Source: Chitinophaga pinensis (GTDB lineage: Bacteria > Pseudomonadota > Gammaproteobacteria > Burkholderiales > Burkholderiaceae_C). Taken from it: DNA of 64,000 nucleotides. The notes beneath the pieces were generated by a model. That model was given only the letters and a program-made list of their open reading frames with translations. It was not told the origin of the DNA and did no database searches. This document shows positions 33,248 through 45,035 of this stretch, one piece after another. The DNA lies in the NCBI GenBank assembly GCA_943326015.2, contig CALPRQ020000012.1, forward strand, positions 22,326 to 86,325, read 5' to 3'. How positions within the stretch are numbered: the first letter of the stretch is position 1; each line of letters starts with the position of its first letter. Both the position numbers and the translations under genes were made by a program.

Positions 33248-35476
33248 ATGAACGCACGCTCGAACACCAACGCACGCATCGCCATCCACCGCCTGCAAGT
33301 GGCCCAGGAACTGCACCAGTTCATCGAAGATCAGGTGCTGCCCGGCACCGGCATCGAGTCCGCCCGCTTCTGGGCCGGCTTCGACGCCATCGTCGCCGAC
33401 CTGGCGCCCAGGAACATCGCCCTGCTGGCCGAGCGCGACCGCCTGCAGGCCGAACTCGACTCCTGGCACCGCGCCCACCCGGGTCCGATCGCCGACATGC
33501 CGGCCTACCGCGCCTTCCTGCAGCAGATCGGCTACCTGGTGCCGCAGCCCGAGGCCGCCCAGGTCACGACCGCCAACGTCGATGCCGAGCTGGCGACTCA
33601 GGCCGGCCCGCAGCTGGTGGTGCCGATCACGAACGCGCGCTACGCACTCAACGCCGCCAACGCGCGCTGGGGCAGCCTGTACGACGCGCTCTACGGCACT
33701 GATGCGATCCCCGAGGCCGACGGTGCCGAAAAGGGTCGGGGCTACAACCCGGTGCGCGGTGCCAAGGTGATCGCCTTCGCACGCAATTTCCTCGACCAGT
33801 CCGCACCGCTGGCAGCGGGCTCGCACCATGACTCGACCGGCTACGCCGTCGTCAATGGCGCGCTGCAGGTCACGCTCAAGGACGGCAGCGTCAGCGGCCT
33901 GAAGGACGCGGCCCAGCTGGCTGGCTATCAGGGCGATGCCGCCGCGCCGAAGTCCATCCTGTTCAAGCACAACGGCAACCATTTCGACCTGATCATCGAC
34001 CGCAGCACGCCGATCGGCTCCAGCGACGCCGCTGGCGTCAGCGACCTGGTGATGGAAGCCGCGCTCTCGACCATCCTCGATCTGGAAGATTCGGTGGCCG
34101 CGGTTGACGCCGAGGACAAGGTGCTGGGCTACCACAACTGGCTCGGCATCCTGAAGGGCACGCTGACCGAGTCCTTCGAGAAGGGTGGCCAGATGCTGAC
34201 CCGCGGCCTGAATCCGGACCGTCTCTACACCGCGCCGAACGGCGGCGAGGTGCGCCTGCACGGCCGCAGCCTGATGTTCGTGCGCAACGTCGGCCACCTG
34301 ATGACCAACCCGGCCATCCTCTGGACCGATGCCGACGGCACCGTGCGCGAGATCCCGGAAGGCATCATGGACGCGGTGGTCACGACCACGATCGCGCTGC
34401 ATGACCTGCAAGGCCATGGCCAGAACGGCATCCGCAACAGCCGCACCGGCAGCGTCTACATCGTCAAGCCCAAGATGCACGGCCCGGTCGAGGTCGGCTT
34501 TGCCGCCGAACTGTTCGGCCGCGTCGAGCAGCTGCTCGGCCTGCCTGATTCCACCGTCAAGCTCGGCATCATGGACGAGGAGCGCCGCACCAGCGTCAAC
34601 CTCAAGGCCTGTATCGCTGCCGCTGCCAGCCGCGTTGCCTTCATCAACACCGGCTTCCTGGATCGCACCGGCGACGAGATGCACACCGCCATGCTGGCCG
34701 GCCCGATGATGCGCAAGGGCGAGATCAAGTCCAGCGCCTGGATCGCTGCCTACGAGCGCCGCAACGTGCTGATCGGCCTGCAATGCGGCCTGCGCGGCAA
34801 GGCACAGATCGGCAAGGGCATGTGGGCCATGCCGGACCTGATGGCCGAGATGCTCAAGCAGAAGATCGGCCACCCCAAGGCCGGTGCCAACACCGCCTGG
34901 GTGCCGAGCCCGACCGGCGCCACCCTGCATGCGCTGCACTACCACCAGGTCAGCGTGGCCGAGGTGCAGCAGCAGATCGAGGCCAGCGGCGACACCGACA
35001 ACGCCGAGCTCGCCGAGCAGCTGATGACTGATCTGCTGACCATCCCCGTGGTCGCCGAGGCCGGGTGGAGCGCCGAGGAGCGCCAGCAGGAGATCGACAA
35101 CAACGCGCAGGGCATCCTGGGCTATGTGGTGCGCTGGGTGGATCAGGGCGTGGGCTGCTCCAAGGTGCCTGACATCAACGACATCGGCCTGATGGAAGAC
35201 CGTGCCACGCTGCGCATCTCCAGCCAGCATATCTGCAACTGGCTGCAGCATGGCGTGGTGACCGAAGCCCAGGTGCGCGAGACCTTCGCCCGCATGGCCG
35301 CCAAGGTTGACCAGCAGAATGCGGGCGATCCGGCCTACCAGAGCCTGGTCGCCAACCCCGAAGGCGCGGCCTACCAGGCGGCGCTGGAGCTGGTGTTCAA
35401 GGGCAAGGAGCAGCCGAGCGGCTACACCGAGCCGCTGCTGCACGCCTGGCGCCTGAAGGTCAAGGCCGGCGTCTGA
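33248..35476 (+). CDS. glcB: Malate synthase G
   Basis: A 742-residue cytoplasmic glyoxylate-cycle enzyme that condenses glyoxylate and acetyl-CoA to malate. Malate synthase G features include [88 protein letters not shown], and [18 protein letters not shown] (catalytic acidic residues), then [19 protein letters not shown] 33248 ([19 protein letters not shown]) gives the family start; the frame is open further upstream without homology. It is divergent from a LysR gene and ends in a strong terminator. Confidence 0.96.
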   Translation: MNARSNTNARIAIHRLQVAQELHQFIEDQVLPGTGIESARFWAGFDAIVADLAPRNIALLAERDRLQAELDSWHRAHPGPIADMPAYRAFLQQIGYLVPQPEAAQVTTANVDAELATQAGPQLVVPITNARYALNAANARWGSLYDALYGTDAIPEADGAEKGRGYNPVRGAKVIAFARNFLDQSAPLAAGSHHDSTGYAVVNGALQVTLKDGSVSGLKDAAQLAGYQGDAAAPKSILFKHNGNHFDLIIDRSTPIGSSDAAGVSDLVMEAALSTILDLEDSVAAVDAEDKVLGYHNWLGILKGTLTESFEKGGQMLTRGLNPDRLYTAPNGGEVRLHGRSLMFVRNVGHLMTNPAILWTDADGTVREIPEGIMDAVVTTTIALHDLQGHGQNGIRNSRTGSVYIVKPKMHGPVEVGFAAELFGRVEQLLGLPDSTVKLGIMDEERRTSVNLKACIAAAASRVAFINTGFLDRTGDEMHTAMLAGPMMRKGEIKSSAWIAAYERRNVLIGLQCGLRGKAQIGKGMWAMPDLMAEMLKQKIGHPKAGANTAWVPSPTGATLHALHYHQVSVAEVQQQIEASGDTDNAELAEQLMTDLLTIPVVAEAGWSAEERQQEIDNNAQGILGYVVRWVDQGVGCSKVPDINDIGLMEDRATLRISSQHICNWLQHGVVTEAQVRETFARMAAKVDQQNAGDPAYQSLVANPEGAAYQAALELVFKGKEQPSGYTEPLLHAWRLKVKAGV

Positions 35477-35501
35477 TTCCGGCTCGGTCCTGAAGCGAAC
35501 G

Positions 35502-35525
35502 ACGGCGCCTGCGGGCGCCGTTTTT
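35502..35525 (+). terminator. Rho-independent terminator of glcB
   Basis: Stem ACGGCGCC (35502-35509), loop TGCG, stem GGCGCCGT, followed by five T. It lies 26 bases after the glcB stop. Confidence 0.93.
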
Positions 35526-35583
35526 GCGGGTGCGGCTGCCCGGGGATAGCCCCAAATTCCGTCATGGCGCCCAGAATCCGGTC

Positions 35584-36807
35584 ATGGAACGGCCCCTGAT
35601 CCTGTTCGGCGCCTTCGACCGCCACAACTTCGGCGACCTGCTGCTGGCGCAGGTCGCCGCAGCGTGGCTGCCAGGGCGCGAGCTTCACTTCGCAGGCCTT
35701 GCGGATCGTGACTTGCGCCGCTGGGACGGCTTTGCCGTGCGGGCCTTGCCCGAACTGCTGGCCGAGCTCGCACCGCGCCGGCCCGATCTGCTGCATGTCG
35801 GCGGCGAGATCCTCGACTGCAGCGCCTGGCAGGCGGCGGTGATGCTGCTGCCGCCGGATCAGGCGCAGGCCACGATCGCCTATCTGGAGCCGCGTCCGGC
35901 CGAGCGGGCCGCCTGGGTGGAGCGGGTCACCGGCGGCCAGGCGCTCGCGCCCTATGTCGCCTCCTGCGCGCACCTGCCCGCGCTGCACCGTACCTTCTTT
36001 GCCGGCGTGGGGGGTGTCGGGCTGGGCCATGCGCCGCCGGCCCTGCGCGCCGAGGTGCTGGCGGCCTTGCGCACGGCGGCCTTCGTCTCGGTGCGCGACC
36101 GCATCACGCTGGCGACCCTGCTCGATGCCGGCATCCCGGCCCGACTGCTGCCCGATCCGGCCGCCCTGGTGGTCCGGCTGTTCGGCGACCGGATCCGACG
36201 CCAGGCCGGGACGGGCGAGCTGGCCGAGTTGCGCAGGAATTTTCCGCAGGGCTATCTGGCCTTGCAGATCGGCGCCGAATTCGCCGATGACGCCTGCCTG
36301 GCTGCGCTGGCGGCAGCGCTACAGGCCGTGTTGTCCGCTGCCGGTCTGGGCCTGGTGCTGTTCCGGGCCGGTCTCGCGCCTTGGCACGACGATCTCGGCC
36401 TGCTGCAGCGGCTGGCGGCGCGGCTGCCAGCCGCTTCGGTACGGATCATGGCCTCGGCCCACTTGTGGGACATCTGCGCGCTGATTGCGTGCAGCCGGGG
36501 CTATGTCGGCGGCAGCCTGCACGGCCGCATCGTCGCCACCGCCTGCGGCCTGCCGCGCCTGAGCCTGGTCCCGCCTGTCGGCAGCGCGCAGTCCGCCAAG
36601 CTGGCTGCCTATCTACAGAGCTGGGAGTTGCCCGGGTTGCCGCTCTGTGTTGATCCCGCCGGGCTGGCTCAGGCCCTGCGGCAGGCGTTGTCGGCCGATA
36701 CCCATGTCCTGCAGCAGCAGGCCGAAAGCCTCGCGACCCGCTGCCGGACGGGTCTGGCCGATCTGCAGGGCTTGCTGGGGTTTTCTGGCCCGGATCAGAG
36801 GGCCTGA
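35584..36807 (+). CDS. Polysaccharide pyruvyltransferase family protein
   Basis: A 407-residue protein with the pyruvyltransferase-family opening ILFGAFDRHNFGDLLLAQVAA, internal FVSVRDRITLATLLDAGIPARLLPDPAAL, and the C-terminal ICALIACSRGYVGGSLHGRIVATACGLPRLSLVP. This is the GT-B-like fold of CsaB/WcaK-type enzymes that transfer ketal pyruvate to surface sugars. No other polysaccharide genes are nearby, so the acceptor is unknown. The start ATG 35584 is the last before the conserved domain and has no strong ribosome-binding site. Confidence 0.85.
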   Translation: MERPLILFGAFDRHNFGDLLLAQVAAAWLPGRELHFAGLADRDLRRWDGFAVRALPELLAELAPRRPDLLHVGGEILDCSAWQAAVMLLPPDQAQATIAYLEPRPAERAAWVERVTGGQALAPYVASCAHLPALHRTFFAGVGGVGLGHAPPALRAEVLAALRTAAFVSVRDRITLATLLDAGIPARLLPDPAALVVRLFGDRIRRQAGTGELAELRRNFPQGYLALQIGAEFADDACLAALAAALQAVLSAAGLGLVLFRAGLAPWHDDLGLLQRLAARLPAASVRIMASAHLWDICALIACSRGYVGGSLHGRIVATACGLPRLSLVPPVGSAQSAKLAAYLQSWELPGLPLCVDPAGLAQALRQALSADTHVLQQQAESLATRCRTGLADLQGLLGFSGPDQRA

Positions 36808-36811
36808 CAGG

Positions 36812-36839
36812 CTGTTTTCAGCAACAAGAAAACAGCGTT
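36812..36839 (+). terminator. Weak hairpin after the pyruvyltransferase gene
   Basis: CTGTTTTC (36812-36819) pairs with GAAAACAG (36828-36835), followed by CGTTT. It begins 5 bases after the stop. A second AT-only hairpin, ACGTAA...TTACGT, is at 36896-36912. The rest of the 149-base gap is AT-rich and holds no gene. Confidence 0.45.
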
Positions 36840-36956
36840 TCGGCAGCTGTTTCCTGTCTTTGCTGCGGCTCAGTATGAACTTTAATAAATTATTCACGTA
36901 AAAAAATTACGTAATGATATGAATCAAGGCGACGAGGCAGCGGTCTTGCATCGATG

Positions 36957-37805
36957 TCATGAAGCAGGAGGCTGGTGCAACGAGGGGTCGAGCTGGCCGA
37001 TCACCTCACGTACGTCAGCCTGAACATCAGGGTCGAGCCGAGTGACTGCTGCCACGAATAGGGAGTCGTGGTCGATAAGGGCCTCTTCGGCCGCGGGCTC
37101 GTCAGGGTGCGCGGCAGGCGTTGGCAGCGTGCGAGCGAAAGTCGCGCTCAGCAGCACGCTCTGCTCGGCAACGGAGCGTTCGAGCTCGACCGCGCCGTCG
37201 GTGGCAGCGATCTGGCGCAGCAGCAGCCAGTGGATGCCGTCCTCGAACACCTGGCCCTCCAGCGGCGGGTTTTCGCTCTGGGTCTTCATGCGCAGGCGCG
37301 CGCGCGGCGGTTCGCCCGGAGCCAGATCCAGCCTGAGGTCGATGCGGTGGCCAAAGCGCATGCTCCAGTCCAGCATGGCCTGCGCCAGACTGAAGCCCAG
37401 CGTCGGGTCGATCAGCACGTCGACCGGCTGGAACTTGCGCCAGACGGCCAGGCCCAGCAGCGCCAGTTCGTTGCGCCGCTCCTGCAGCACGCATTCGAGC
37501 AGGTAGGCGAGGTCGATCTTCTCGTGCGATTGGCGCACGCGCCCGCTTTGAAAGCGCACGATCTGCTGCGCGCTCATGCCGACATGCCTGAGCCGCTCGG
37601 CCGGCAGCGCCAGCACCTTGTGCTCGGCCGGCGTCAGCCGGCCCTTGTGCTCCAGCAGGTCCAGCCCGCGCAGCAGCAGCGTCACCGAGTCGATCGATTG
37701 CTCGGTCAGGGCGCTGACGAGTTCGGGCCAGTGTTCGGCCATGCGCCAGCGCTCTGGCGCAGACTGGGCCGGGTCGGTGGATGGCGTTGAAAGATCGTCT
37801 GGCAT
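36957..37805 (-). CDS. Hypothetical protein resembling a degenerate sensor-kinase core
   Basis: A 282-residue soluble protein of unknown function. The order of its parts recalls a histidine kinase. A helical segment is VSALTEQSIDSVTLLLRGLDLLE, then EKIDLAYLLECVLQERRNELALLGLAV and VDVLIDPTLGFSLAQAMLDWSMRFGHRIDLRLDL, where kinases carry the ATP-binding N box. The usual Asn and Gly boxes are absent. The end, HWLLLRQIAATDGAVELERS, again resembles the last strand and helix of such ATPase domains. ATG 37805 (MPDDLSTPSTD) is preferred. It may be a non-catalytic regulator. Confidence 0.65.
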   Translation of the reverse strand: MPDDLSTPSTDPAQSAPERWRMAEHWPELVSALTEQSIDSVTLLLRGLDLLEHKGRLTPAEHKVLALPAERLRHVGMSAQQIVRFQSGRVRQSHEKIDLAYLLECVLQERRNELALLGLAVWRKFQPVDVLIDPTLGFSLAQAMLDWSMRFGHRIDLRLDLAPGEPPRARLRMKTQSENPPLEGQVFEDGIHWLLLRQIAATDGAVELERSVAEQSVLLSATFARTLPTPAAHPDEPAAEEALIDHDSLFVAAVTRLDPDVQADVREVIGQLDPSLHQPPAS

Positions 37806-37914
37806 CTCGGGACTCCGGCCTGTTGCGTTCGCCCGGGCAGTGTAGCGCCGGGGCGATGATTGCGCTGCCGCAACATGAGCCACTTAAGATAGGCGTGGTC
37901 ATGCATAACAAAAA

Positions 37915-38832
37915 ATGGGCTGTCGTATGGAAGTGAAGGATTTGCGCGAATTTGATGAGGACCAGCAGCACCCGGAGCGCGAGCGCGCGGCCAAGCGCAG
38001 CACCTGGGTCAGCGTCGCGGTCAACCTGGTGCTGACCGTGGCGCAGGTGGTGGTCGGCGTGCTGGCGGCCTCGCAGGCGCTGGTGGCCGACGGCATCCAC
38101 TCGCTGTCCGACCTGGCGGCCGATTTCGTCGTGCTGCTGGCGCTCAAGCACAGCCGCAAGGCGCCTGACGCCGATCATCCCTACGGACACCAGCGCTACG
38201 AGAATGCCGCCTCGCTGGTCGTGGGCGCGCTGCTGCTGGCCGTCGGCGTCGGCATGCTGTGGTCGGCTGGTGCCAAGCTGATGGCGCCCGCTTCGATTGC
38301 CCCCGTCAACCCGATCGCGCTCGGGGTGGCGCTGTTCACGCTGGCTGCCAAGGAGGGCCTGTTCCGCTACATGCTGGCGGTCGCGCAGCGCGTGCGCTCC
38401 AGTCTGCTGGTTGCCAACGCCTGGCATGCGCGCTCGGATGCCGCCTCCTCGCTGGTGGTGGCGGTCGGCATCGGTGGCAACCTGCTGGGTTTCGGCCTGC
38501 TCGACCCGATCGCGGCGCTGGTCGTCGGCCTGATGGTGGTCAAGATGGGCTGGGACTTCGTCTGGGACGCGCTGCACGATCTGACCGACCGCGCGGCTTC
38601 CGAGGAAGAGACCCGCGCGATCGAGCAGGAGATCCGCGCGGTGTCCGGCGTGCTGGGGGTGCATGATCTGCGCACGCGCAAGACCGGCGACATGATTCTG
38701 GTCGACGTCCACCTCGAGATCGACGGCGCCCTGAGCGTGCGCGAGGGCCACGCGATCGCCGACCAAGTGCATGCGCGCGTGATGGCGTGCCATCCGGTGC
38801 TCAATGTGCTGACCCATGTCGATCCGGTTTGA
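37915..38832 (+). CDS. Cation diffusion facilitator (CDF) metal-ion transporter
   Basis: A 305-residue inner-membrane metal/proton antiporter: SVAVNLVLTVAQVVVGVLAASQALVADGIHSLSDLAADFVVLLA with the metal-site His/Asp, DADHPYGHQRYENAASLVVG, and the second site NAWHARSDAASSLVV, followed by a cytoplasmic C-terminal domain (GVLGVHDLRTRKTGDMILVDVHLEIDG). It would export Zn, Fe, Co or Mn. The first helices are preceded by a charged tail. ATG 37927 is an alternative start. Confidence 0.92.
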   Translation: MGCRMEVKDLREFDEDQQHPERERAAKRSTWVSVAVNLVLTVAQVVVGVLAASQALVADGIHSLSDLAADFVVLLALKHSRKAPDADHPYGHQRYENAASLVVGALLLAVGVGMLWSAGAKLMAPASIAPVNPIALGVALFTLAAKEGLFRYMLAVAQRVRSSLLVANAWHARSDAASSLVVAVGIGGNLLGFGLLDPIAALVVGLMVVKMGWDFVWDALHDLTDRAASEEETRAIEQEIRAVSGVLGVHDLRTRKTGDMILVDVHLEIDGALSVREGHAIADQVHARVMACHPVLNVLTHVDPV

Positions 38833-39885
<1,053 letters not shown>

Positions 39886-39902
39886 CCCGGCCGTCCCGCC
39901 GC

Positions 39903-41027
39903 ATGCGCGTCTTCCACCTCGCCGAGCTCAGCATCCGTGAATCCGCCGTCCTGCCGACGGCACTGCCGGAGCAAGGTTTTGTCTGGATCGCGCTTGGGCG
40001 GCGCGAATTCGAGTCGATGCAGGCCGAGGTCCAGGCCTGCCTGCAGCAGCTGTGCGGTACCTCGCTGGTCGACCTGCACCTGTCCGACCTGCTCAACAAC
40101 CAGCTGCCCTCGCATTACGACTACACCACGCAGTACGACCTGCTGGTGTTCCGCCGGCTGGCGCAGGGCCGCGGCGACATCGAGGCCGAGCCCTCCAGCC
40201 AGCCGCCTGGACGCGTGCCGCGCCGTGGCGGCCCGCCGGTGCTGCGCCGCATCGACACCAGCCCGGTCGGTTTCGCGCTGTTCGACCATCTGCTGCTGAC
40301 CGTGCATCCGGCCGATTGCGCCGTGCGCGACGGCTATGCCGCCCGCCTGCTGGCCCTGACCGCCAGTGGCCAGGCCGAGGTCGCCGAGCCGGGACGCAGC
40401 GCAGCCATGCGTTTCATGCCCACCAGCAGCGGCGACCTGATGCTGCGTCTGGTCAACCAGATGGTCGACGGCTACCTCGAACTGCGGCGCGAGCTGACGC
40501 GCCAGCTCGACCACTGGCAGGCCGAACTGCTGAGTCCGAACTCCCGCTTCAACAACTGGAGCAGCCTGCTGGAGGCACGGCTGGCGCTGCACCAGCTCGA
40601 TGAGATCTGCGAGGACCAGCGCAGCGCGATCCAGGATTGGATCGAGGCGCTCAACAGCTGGCAGCCCAATAGCGGCGGCCAGCGCGAGCTCGACCTGCTC
40701 AGGGTGCGCAGCCGCGATGTGCTCGAGCATATCGAGCGCGTGGTCCACCATGTGCGCCGGCTTGAGCAGAGTGCCGAGGTCGCGGTGCAGATGCATTTCA
40801 ACGCCCAGGGCCACCGCACCAACGAGATCATGCGCATCCTGACGGTGCTGACCGCCATCTTCCTGCCGCTGAACCTGATCGCGGGCATCTTCGGCATGAA
40901 TTTCGATTTCATCCCGCTGCTGCACCGGCAGGCAGGGTTCTGGTGGGCGATGGCCGCGATGGTGGTGATCGCCCTGGGACTGGGTTTCTATTTCTGGCGC
41001 AAGCGCTTCCTGGAGCACCGTACTTGA
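39903..41027 (+). CDS. corA: CorA-family divalent-cation transporter
   Basis: A 374-residue channel: a large cytoplasmic N-domain with a long helix ([32 protein letters not shown]), then two membrane helices separated by the family motif in [12 protein letters not shown] (Gly-Met-Asn), and a basic tail [11 protein letters not shown]. It would conduct Mg2+ (or Zn2+/Co2+ in relatives). Its stop overlaps the TTG start of recQ, and the pair is probably co-transcribed with hemB 17 bases upstream. Confidence 0.92.
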   Translation: MRVFHLAELSIRESAVLPTALPEQGFVWIALGRREFESMQAEVQACLQQLCGTSLVDLHLSDLLNNQLPSHYDYTTQYDLLVFRRLAQGRGDIEAEPSSQPPGRVPRRGGPPVLRRIDTSPVGFALFDHLLLTVHPADCAVRDGYAARLLALTASGQAEVAEPGRSAAMRFMPTSSGDLMLRLVNQMVDGYLELRRELTRQLDHWQAELLSPNSRFNNWSSLLEARLALHQLDEICEDQRSAIQDWIEALNSWQPNSGGQRELDLLRVRSRDVLEHIERVVHHVRRLEQSAEVAVQMHFNAQGHRTNEIMRILTVLTAIFLPLNLIAGIFGMNFDFIPLLHRQAGFWWAMAAMVVIALGLGFYFWRKRFLEHRT

Positions 41028-42892
41028 ACACTGACATCGCCCAGGCCGCGCGGGACGTTCTGCGCGAAGTCTTCGGCTACCCGGCTTTCCGCGGCCCGCA
41101 GGCCGACATCGTCGAGCAGGTGGCCGCCGGCGGCGACGCGCTGGTGCTGATGCCCACCGGCGGCGGCAAGTCGCTCTGCTACCAGGTGCCAGCGATCCTG
41201 CGCCAGCGCGCGGGGCAGGGCGTAGCCATCGTCGTGTCGCCGCTGATCGCGCTGATGCACGACCAGGTCGGCGCGCTGCTGGAGGCCGGCGTCAGCGCGG
41301 CCTATCTCAATTCGAGTCTGTCGATGGAGCAGGCCGCCGAGATCGAGCGCCAGCTGCAGCGCGGCGAGATCACGCTGCTCTACGCCGCGCCCGAACGCCT
41401 GACGACCGCACGCTTCATGGCGCAGCTGCAGGCGCTGCACGAGCGCGGCCTGCTGAGCCTGTTCGCGATCGACGAGGCGCATTGCGTGAGCCAGTGGGGC
41501 CACGATTTCCGGCCCGACTACCGCGGCCTGGCCACGTTGCACGAGCGCTTCCCCGACGTGCCGCGCGTCGCACTGACCGCGACCGCCGACGCGCTGACGC
41601 GCGCGGACATCGTGCATCACCTGCGGCTAGAGGACGCGCGCCACTTCGTCAGCAGCTTCGACCGGCCCAATATCCGTTACACCATCGTCGAGAAGAAGGA
41701 CAGCCTGCAGCAGCTGCAGCGCTTCATCCGCAACGAGCACATGGGCGCCACCGGCCATGACGCCGGCGTGGTCTACTGCCAGTCGCGCCGCAAGGTCGAG
41801 GATGTCGCGGCCCAGCTCGCGGCCGCCGGCCTCAATGCCTTGCCCTATCACGCCGGCCTCGACCCGGCCACGCGCCAGCGGCACCAGGACCGCTTCCTGC
41901 GCGAGGAGGGCATCATCATGGTCGCGACGGTGGCCTTCGGCATGGGCATCGACAAGCCCGACGTGCGCTTCGTGGCCCATGTCGACATGCCCAAGAACAT
42001 CGAGGGCTACTACCAGGAGACGGGCCGCGCCGGCCGCGACGGCGAGCCGGCCGATGCCTGGATGGCCTATGGCCTGCAGGATGTCGTCAACCAGCGCCGC
42101 ATGATCGACGAGAGCCCGGCGGCGGAGGAATTCAAGCAGGTGCTGCGCGGCAAGCTGGAAGCGCTGCTGGCGCTGGCCGAGGCGACCGACTGCCGCCGCG
42201 TGCGCCTGCTGGCCTATTTCGGCGAGAAGTCCCAGCCCTGCGGCAACTGCGACAACTGCCTGCATCCGCCGCAGACCTGGAACGCGACCGAGGCCGCGCG
42301 CAAGCTGCTGTCCTGCATCTACCGCGTGCAGCAGGCCGGCGGCGCGGCTTTCGGCGCCGGCCACCTGATCGACATCCTGCGCGGCAAGCGCACCGAGAAG
42401 GTCGAGCAGCATGGCCACGAGGGCTTGAGCACCTTCGGCATCGGTGCCGACCTGGGCGAAAGCGAATGGCGCAGCATCGCGCGCCAGCTGATCGCGCGCG
42501 AGGCGATCCGGGTTGATGCCGAGCATTTCAACACGCTGCGCCTCGGCGAGGCCGCGCGCCCGATCCTGAAGGGTGAGGACCAGGTCTTCGTGCGCGTGCA
42601 GACCGCGCAGCCGGGCGGGCGTGGCCGGACCGCAGCGCGTCAGCGCGTGGTCGCGGCCGAAGCCACGCTGACGCTGGCCGCGCGCGAGACGCTGGCGGCG
42701 CTCAAGGCCTGGCGTGCCCAGGTCGCGCGCGAGCACAACCTGCCGCCTTTCATGATCTTCCACGATGCGACGCTGCGCGCGATCGCCGAGCTGCAGCCGC
42801 AGCGCCTGGCCGAGCTGGAGGGCATATCCGGCCTGGGGCAGAAGAAGCTGCAGGCCTATGGGGCGGAGGTGTTGCGGGTGGTGAAGGCTTGA
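41024..42892 (+). CDS. recQ: ATP-dependent DNA helicase RecQ (TTG start)
   Basis: A 622-residue 3'-5' helicase: Walker [20 protein letters not shown], Walker [21 protein letters not shown], motif VALTATAD, motif [17 protein letters not shown], the zinc cluster [24 protein letters not shown], the RQC winged helix, and an HRDC domain ([22 protein letters not shown]). TTG 41024 is chosen because GGAG lies eight bases upstream and the conserved N-terminus starts there ([19 protein letters not shown]). It overlaps the corA stop by four bases (TTGA). It acts in recombination and fork repair. Confidence 0.95.
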   Translation: MNTDIAQAARDVLREVFGYPAFRGPQADIVEQVAAGGDALVLMPTGGGKSLCYQVPAILRQRAGQGVAIVVSPLIALMHDQVGALLEAGVSAAYLNSSLSMEQAAEIERQLQRGEITLLYAAPERLTTARFMAQLQALHERGLLSLFAIDEAHCVSQWGHDFRPDYRGLATLHERFPDVPRVALTATADALTRADIVHHLRLEDARHFVSSFDRPNIRYTIVEKKDSLQQLQRFIRNEHMGATGHDAGVVYCQSRRKVEDVAAQLAAAGLNALPYHAGLDPATRQRHQDRFLREEGIIMVATVAFGMGIDKPDVRFVAHVDMPKNIEGYYQETGRAGRDGEPADAWMAYGLQDVVNQRRMIDESPAAEEFKQVLRGKLEALLALAEATDCRRVRLLAYFGEKSQPCGNCDNCLHPPQTWNATEAARKLLSCIYRVQQAGGAAFGAGHLIDILRGKRTEKVEQHGHEGLSTFGIGADLGESEWRSIARQLIAREAIRVDAEHFNTLRLGEAARPILKGEDQVFVRVQTAQPGGRGRTAARQRVVAAEATLTLAARETLAALKAWRAQVAREHNLPPFMIFHDATLRAIAELQPQRLAELEGISGLGQKKLQAYGAEVLRVVKA

Positions 42893-42896
42893 GGCT

Positions 42897-43165
42897 ATGA
42901 CCGCCCACCCCGACTTCACCCGCTTCCTCACCGCCCAGTCCCCCGTCATCGATCGCGTGCTGGCCGGGCTGCGCGCCGCTACCTCGCGCACCCGGTGCTG
43001 GGGTTGCGTCTGCTGGAATGCACCCGCGCGGTGCTGGCGCATGGCGACCTGACCGCGCACGCGATCTTCGACTCGCCCGACGATTCCAAGTTCCGCTCCT
43101 GCATGACGCTGTTCGCCCTGGCCGGTCCGCAACATCCGGAGTTCCGGCAGGCGCTCGACCTGTAG
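42897..43165 (+). pseudogene. DUF1810 family protein, internally deleted and frameshifted
   Basis: The first 27 codons read MTAHPDFTRFLTAQSPVIDRV, a DUF1810 N-terminus. A change of frame follows at about 42980, after which the other frame reads RYLAHPVLGLRLLECTRAVL, then FDSPDDSKFRSCMTLFALAG and EFRQALDL before a TAG. Intact relatives have roughly 45 more residues (a WMWFVFPQ region) at the break and a longer C-terminus. A deletion has therefore removed the centre and shifted the frame. Confidence 0.8.
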
Positions 43166-43252
43166 GATCCCGCCATGGATGACCTCAGTTGCTGCGTCAG
43201 CACGGCTGGTTCAGCCCTTCACCAAGACAACAGCAACAACCTGGGGTAAGAG

Positions 43253-44911
43253 ATGCCAGTAAAACTCGTTCAATCCACGCCGTCGGCCTATGCTTATCCG
43301 CTGCTCATCAAGCAGCTGCTGTTGACGCCACTGGCCACGGCGCCTGAGCAGGAAATCGTCTACCGGGATCGGCAACGCTACACCTACCGCACCTTGCGGG
43401 AGCGTATCGGCCGTCTGGCCAACGCGCTGGCCAGCCTCGGCATGGAGGCGGGACAGACGGTTGCGATGATGGACTGGGACAGCCATCGCTACCTTGAATG
43501 CTTCTTCGCCGTGCCAATGATGGGTGCGGTTCTGCAGACGGTGAATGTCCGTCTGAGTCCCGAGCAGATCCTGTACACCTTGAACCATGCAGGCGCCGAC
43601 CTACTTATCGTCAACAGCGAGTTCTTCCCCATGCTCGCTGAAATCGCGCCCAGGCTTGAGACTGTCAAGACCTTCATCCTGATCAGCGATGAAACGGAAA
43701 TCCCGGCGCCGCCGTTCAGTGCTGCCGGCGAATACGAGGCACTGCTGGCCGCCGCGGACACGCACTACGATTTCCCGGATTTCGACGAAAATGCCCAGGC
43801 CACGACCTTCTACACCACAGGCACCACGGGCGACCCGAAGGGCGTGTATTTCAGCCACCGGCAACTGGTGTTGCACACCCTCGGCTGCGCGGCGGCTCTG
43901 GGCGGTGCCAAGGGCCAGGGCCATGTCCACCGCGAGGACGTGTACATGCCGCTGACGCCGATGTTTCACGTCCATGCCTGGGGCTTCCCGTATCTGTCTA
44001 CCCTGCTGGGGGTCAAGCAGGTCTATCCGGGCCGCTACCAGCCGGACGTGATCTGCCGTCTGGTGCAGATCGAGCGGGTCACCTTTTCCCATTGTGTCCC
44101 GACCATCCTGCACATGGTGCTCGGCCATCCGGATGCGCGCGACGTCGACTTCAGCGGCTGGAAGATTCTCATTGGCGGCTCGGCCATGCCTGAAGCCATG
44201 GCCGCGATGGCGTACCAGCGCGGCATTGACCTGTTTACCGGCTACGGCATGTCTGAAACCTGCCCGGTGCTGACCATCGCCCATCTCAGCAGCGCGCAGC
44301 AGGCGCTGACGCCGGAAGCGCAGGCCGTGATCCGCAGCAAGACCGGACGACCGCTGCCGCTGGTGGATTTGCGCATCGTCGACGAGGAATTCCGGGACGT
44401 GAAGCATGACGGCAAGGCTACCGGCGAGGTGGTTGTGCGTGCCCCGTGGCTGACCCAGGGCTATCTGGCCGCACCGGAAGCCTCGGAAGCCCTCTGGGCC
44501 GGGGGTTACCTGCACACGTCGGATATCGGCAATATCGATCCGGCTGGCTACCTGAAGATCACCGACCGGATCAAGGACGTGATCAAGACGGGTGGCGAGT
44601 GGACCTCCTCGCTGGAGATCGAGGACGTGATCATGAAACACGAGGCGGTCAGCGAGGTGGCGGTCATCGGCGTTGCCGATGTCAAATGGGGCGAACGGCC
44701 GCTGGCGCTGGTCCTGCTCAAGCCGGAGTTTGTCGGCCAGATCACGGAGCACGCGCTGCGCAATCACGCCGCCCACGCGATCGAAGCCGCCGGCATCTCC
44801 CGCTATGGCATCCTGCTTCAGGTACGGTTCGTGAAAACCCTGGTCAGGACCAGCATCGGCAAGATGAACAAGCGCCTGATGCGCGCCGACCCTGATGCGT
44901 TGATGCTGTAA
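43253..44911 (+). CDS. Fatty-acid--CoA ligase (AMP-forming, AlkK-like)
   Basis: A 552-residue acyl-CoA synthetase: the AMP-binding P-loop TTFYTTGTTGDPKGVYFSHR, MFHVHAWGFPYLSTLLG, the acyl-binding GYGMSETCPVLTIAH, GYLHTSDIGNIDPAGYLKITDR, and the catalytic Lys motif SIGKMNKRLMR. AlkK/LcfB-like proteins activate medium- or long-chain fatty acids for beta-oxidation. It stands alone between a pseudogene and a converging gene. It starts at ATG 43253, with GGGGTAAGAG just upstream. Confidence 0.93.
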   Translation: MPVKLVQSTPSAYAYPLLIKQLLLTPLATAPEQEIVYRDRQRYTYRTLRERIGRLANALASLGMEAGQTVAMMDWDSHRYLECFFAVPMMGAVLQTVNVRLSPEQILYTLNHAGADLLIVNSEFFPMLAEIAPRLETVKTFILISDETEIPAPPFSAAGEYEALLAAADTHYDFPDFDENAQATTFYTTGTTGDPKGVYFSHRQLVLHTLGCAAALGGAKGQGHVHREDVYMPLTPMFHVHAWGFPYLSTLLGVKQVYPGRYQPDVICRLVQIERVTFSHCVPTILHMVLGHPDARDVDFSGWKILIGGSAMPEAMAAMAYQRGIDLFTGYGMSETCPVLTIAHLSSAQQALTPEAQAVIRSKTGRPLPLVDLRIVDEEFRDVKHDGKATGEVVVRAPWLTQGYLAAPEASEALWAGGYLHTSDIGNIDPAGYLKITDRIKDVIKTGGEWTSSLEIEDVIMKHEAVSEVAVIGVADVKWGERPLALVLLKPEFVGQITEHALRNHAAHAIEAAGISRYGILLQVRFVKTLVRTSIGKMNKRLMRADPDALML

Positions 44912-45035
44912 ACGTTGTGCCAGGCCATCGGCAGGAGGCGTGAAGGTCTGGCGTGTCGGTCATGGCGCAGTTTCAGCAAGAAGTGGCGCGATTCTGGCGC
45001 AGTTCGTGAAACCGCGTCAGCCCGGGTTGGCGCGC

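Noticed and set aside
43964..43979. TTTCACGTCCATG as a parS half
   Set aside because: Only one half matches and it encodes the conserved FHVHAWG motif of the ligase.
44912..45035. Short repeats TGGCGCAGTT between the acyl-CoA ligase and NYN genes
   Set aside because: Two partial copies only, most likely chance in a small gap.
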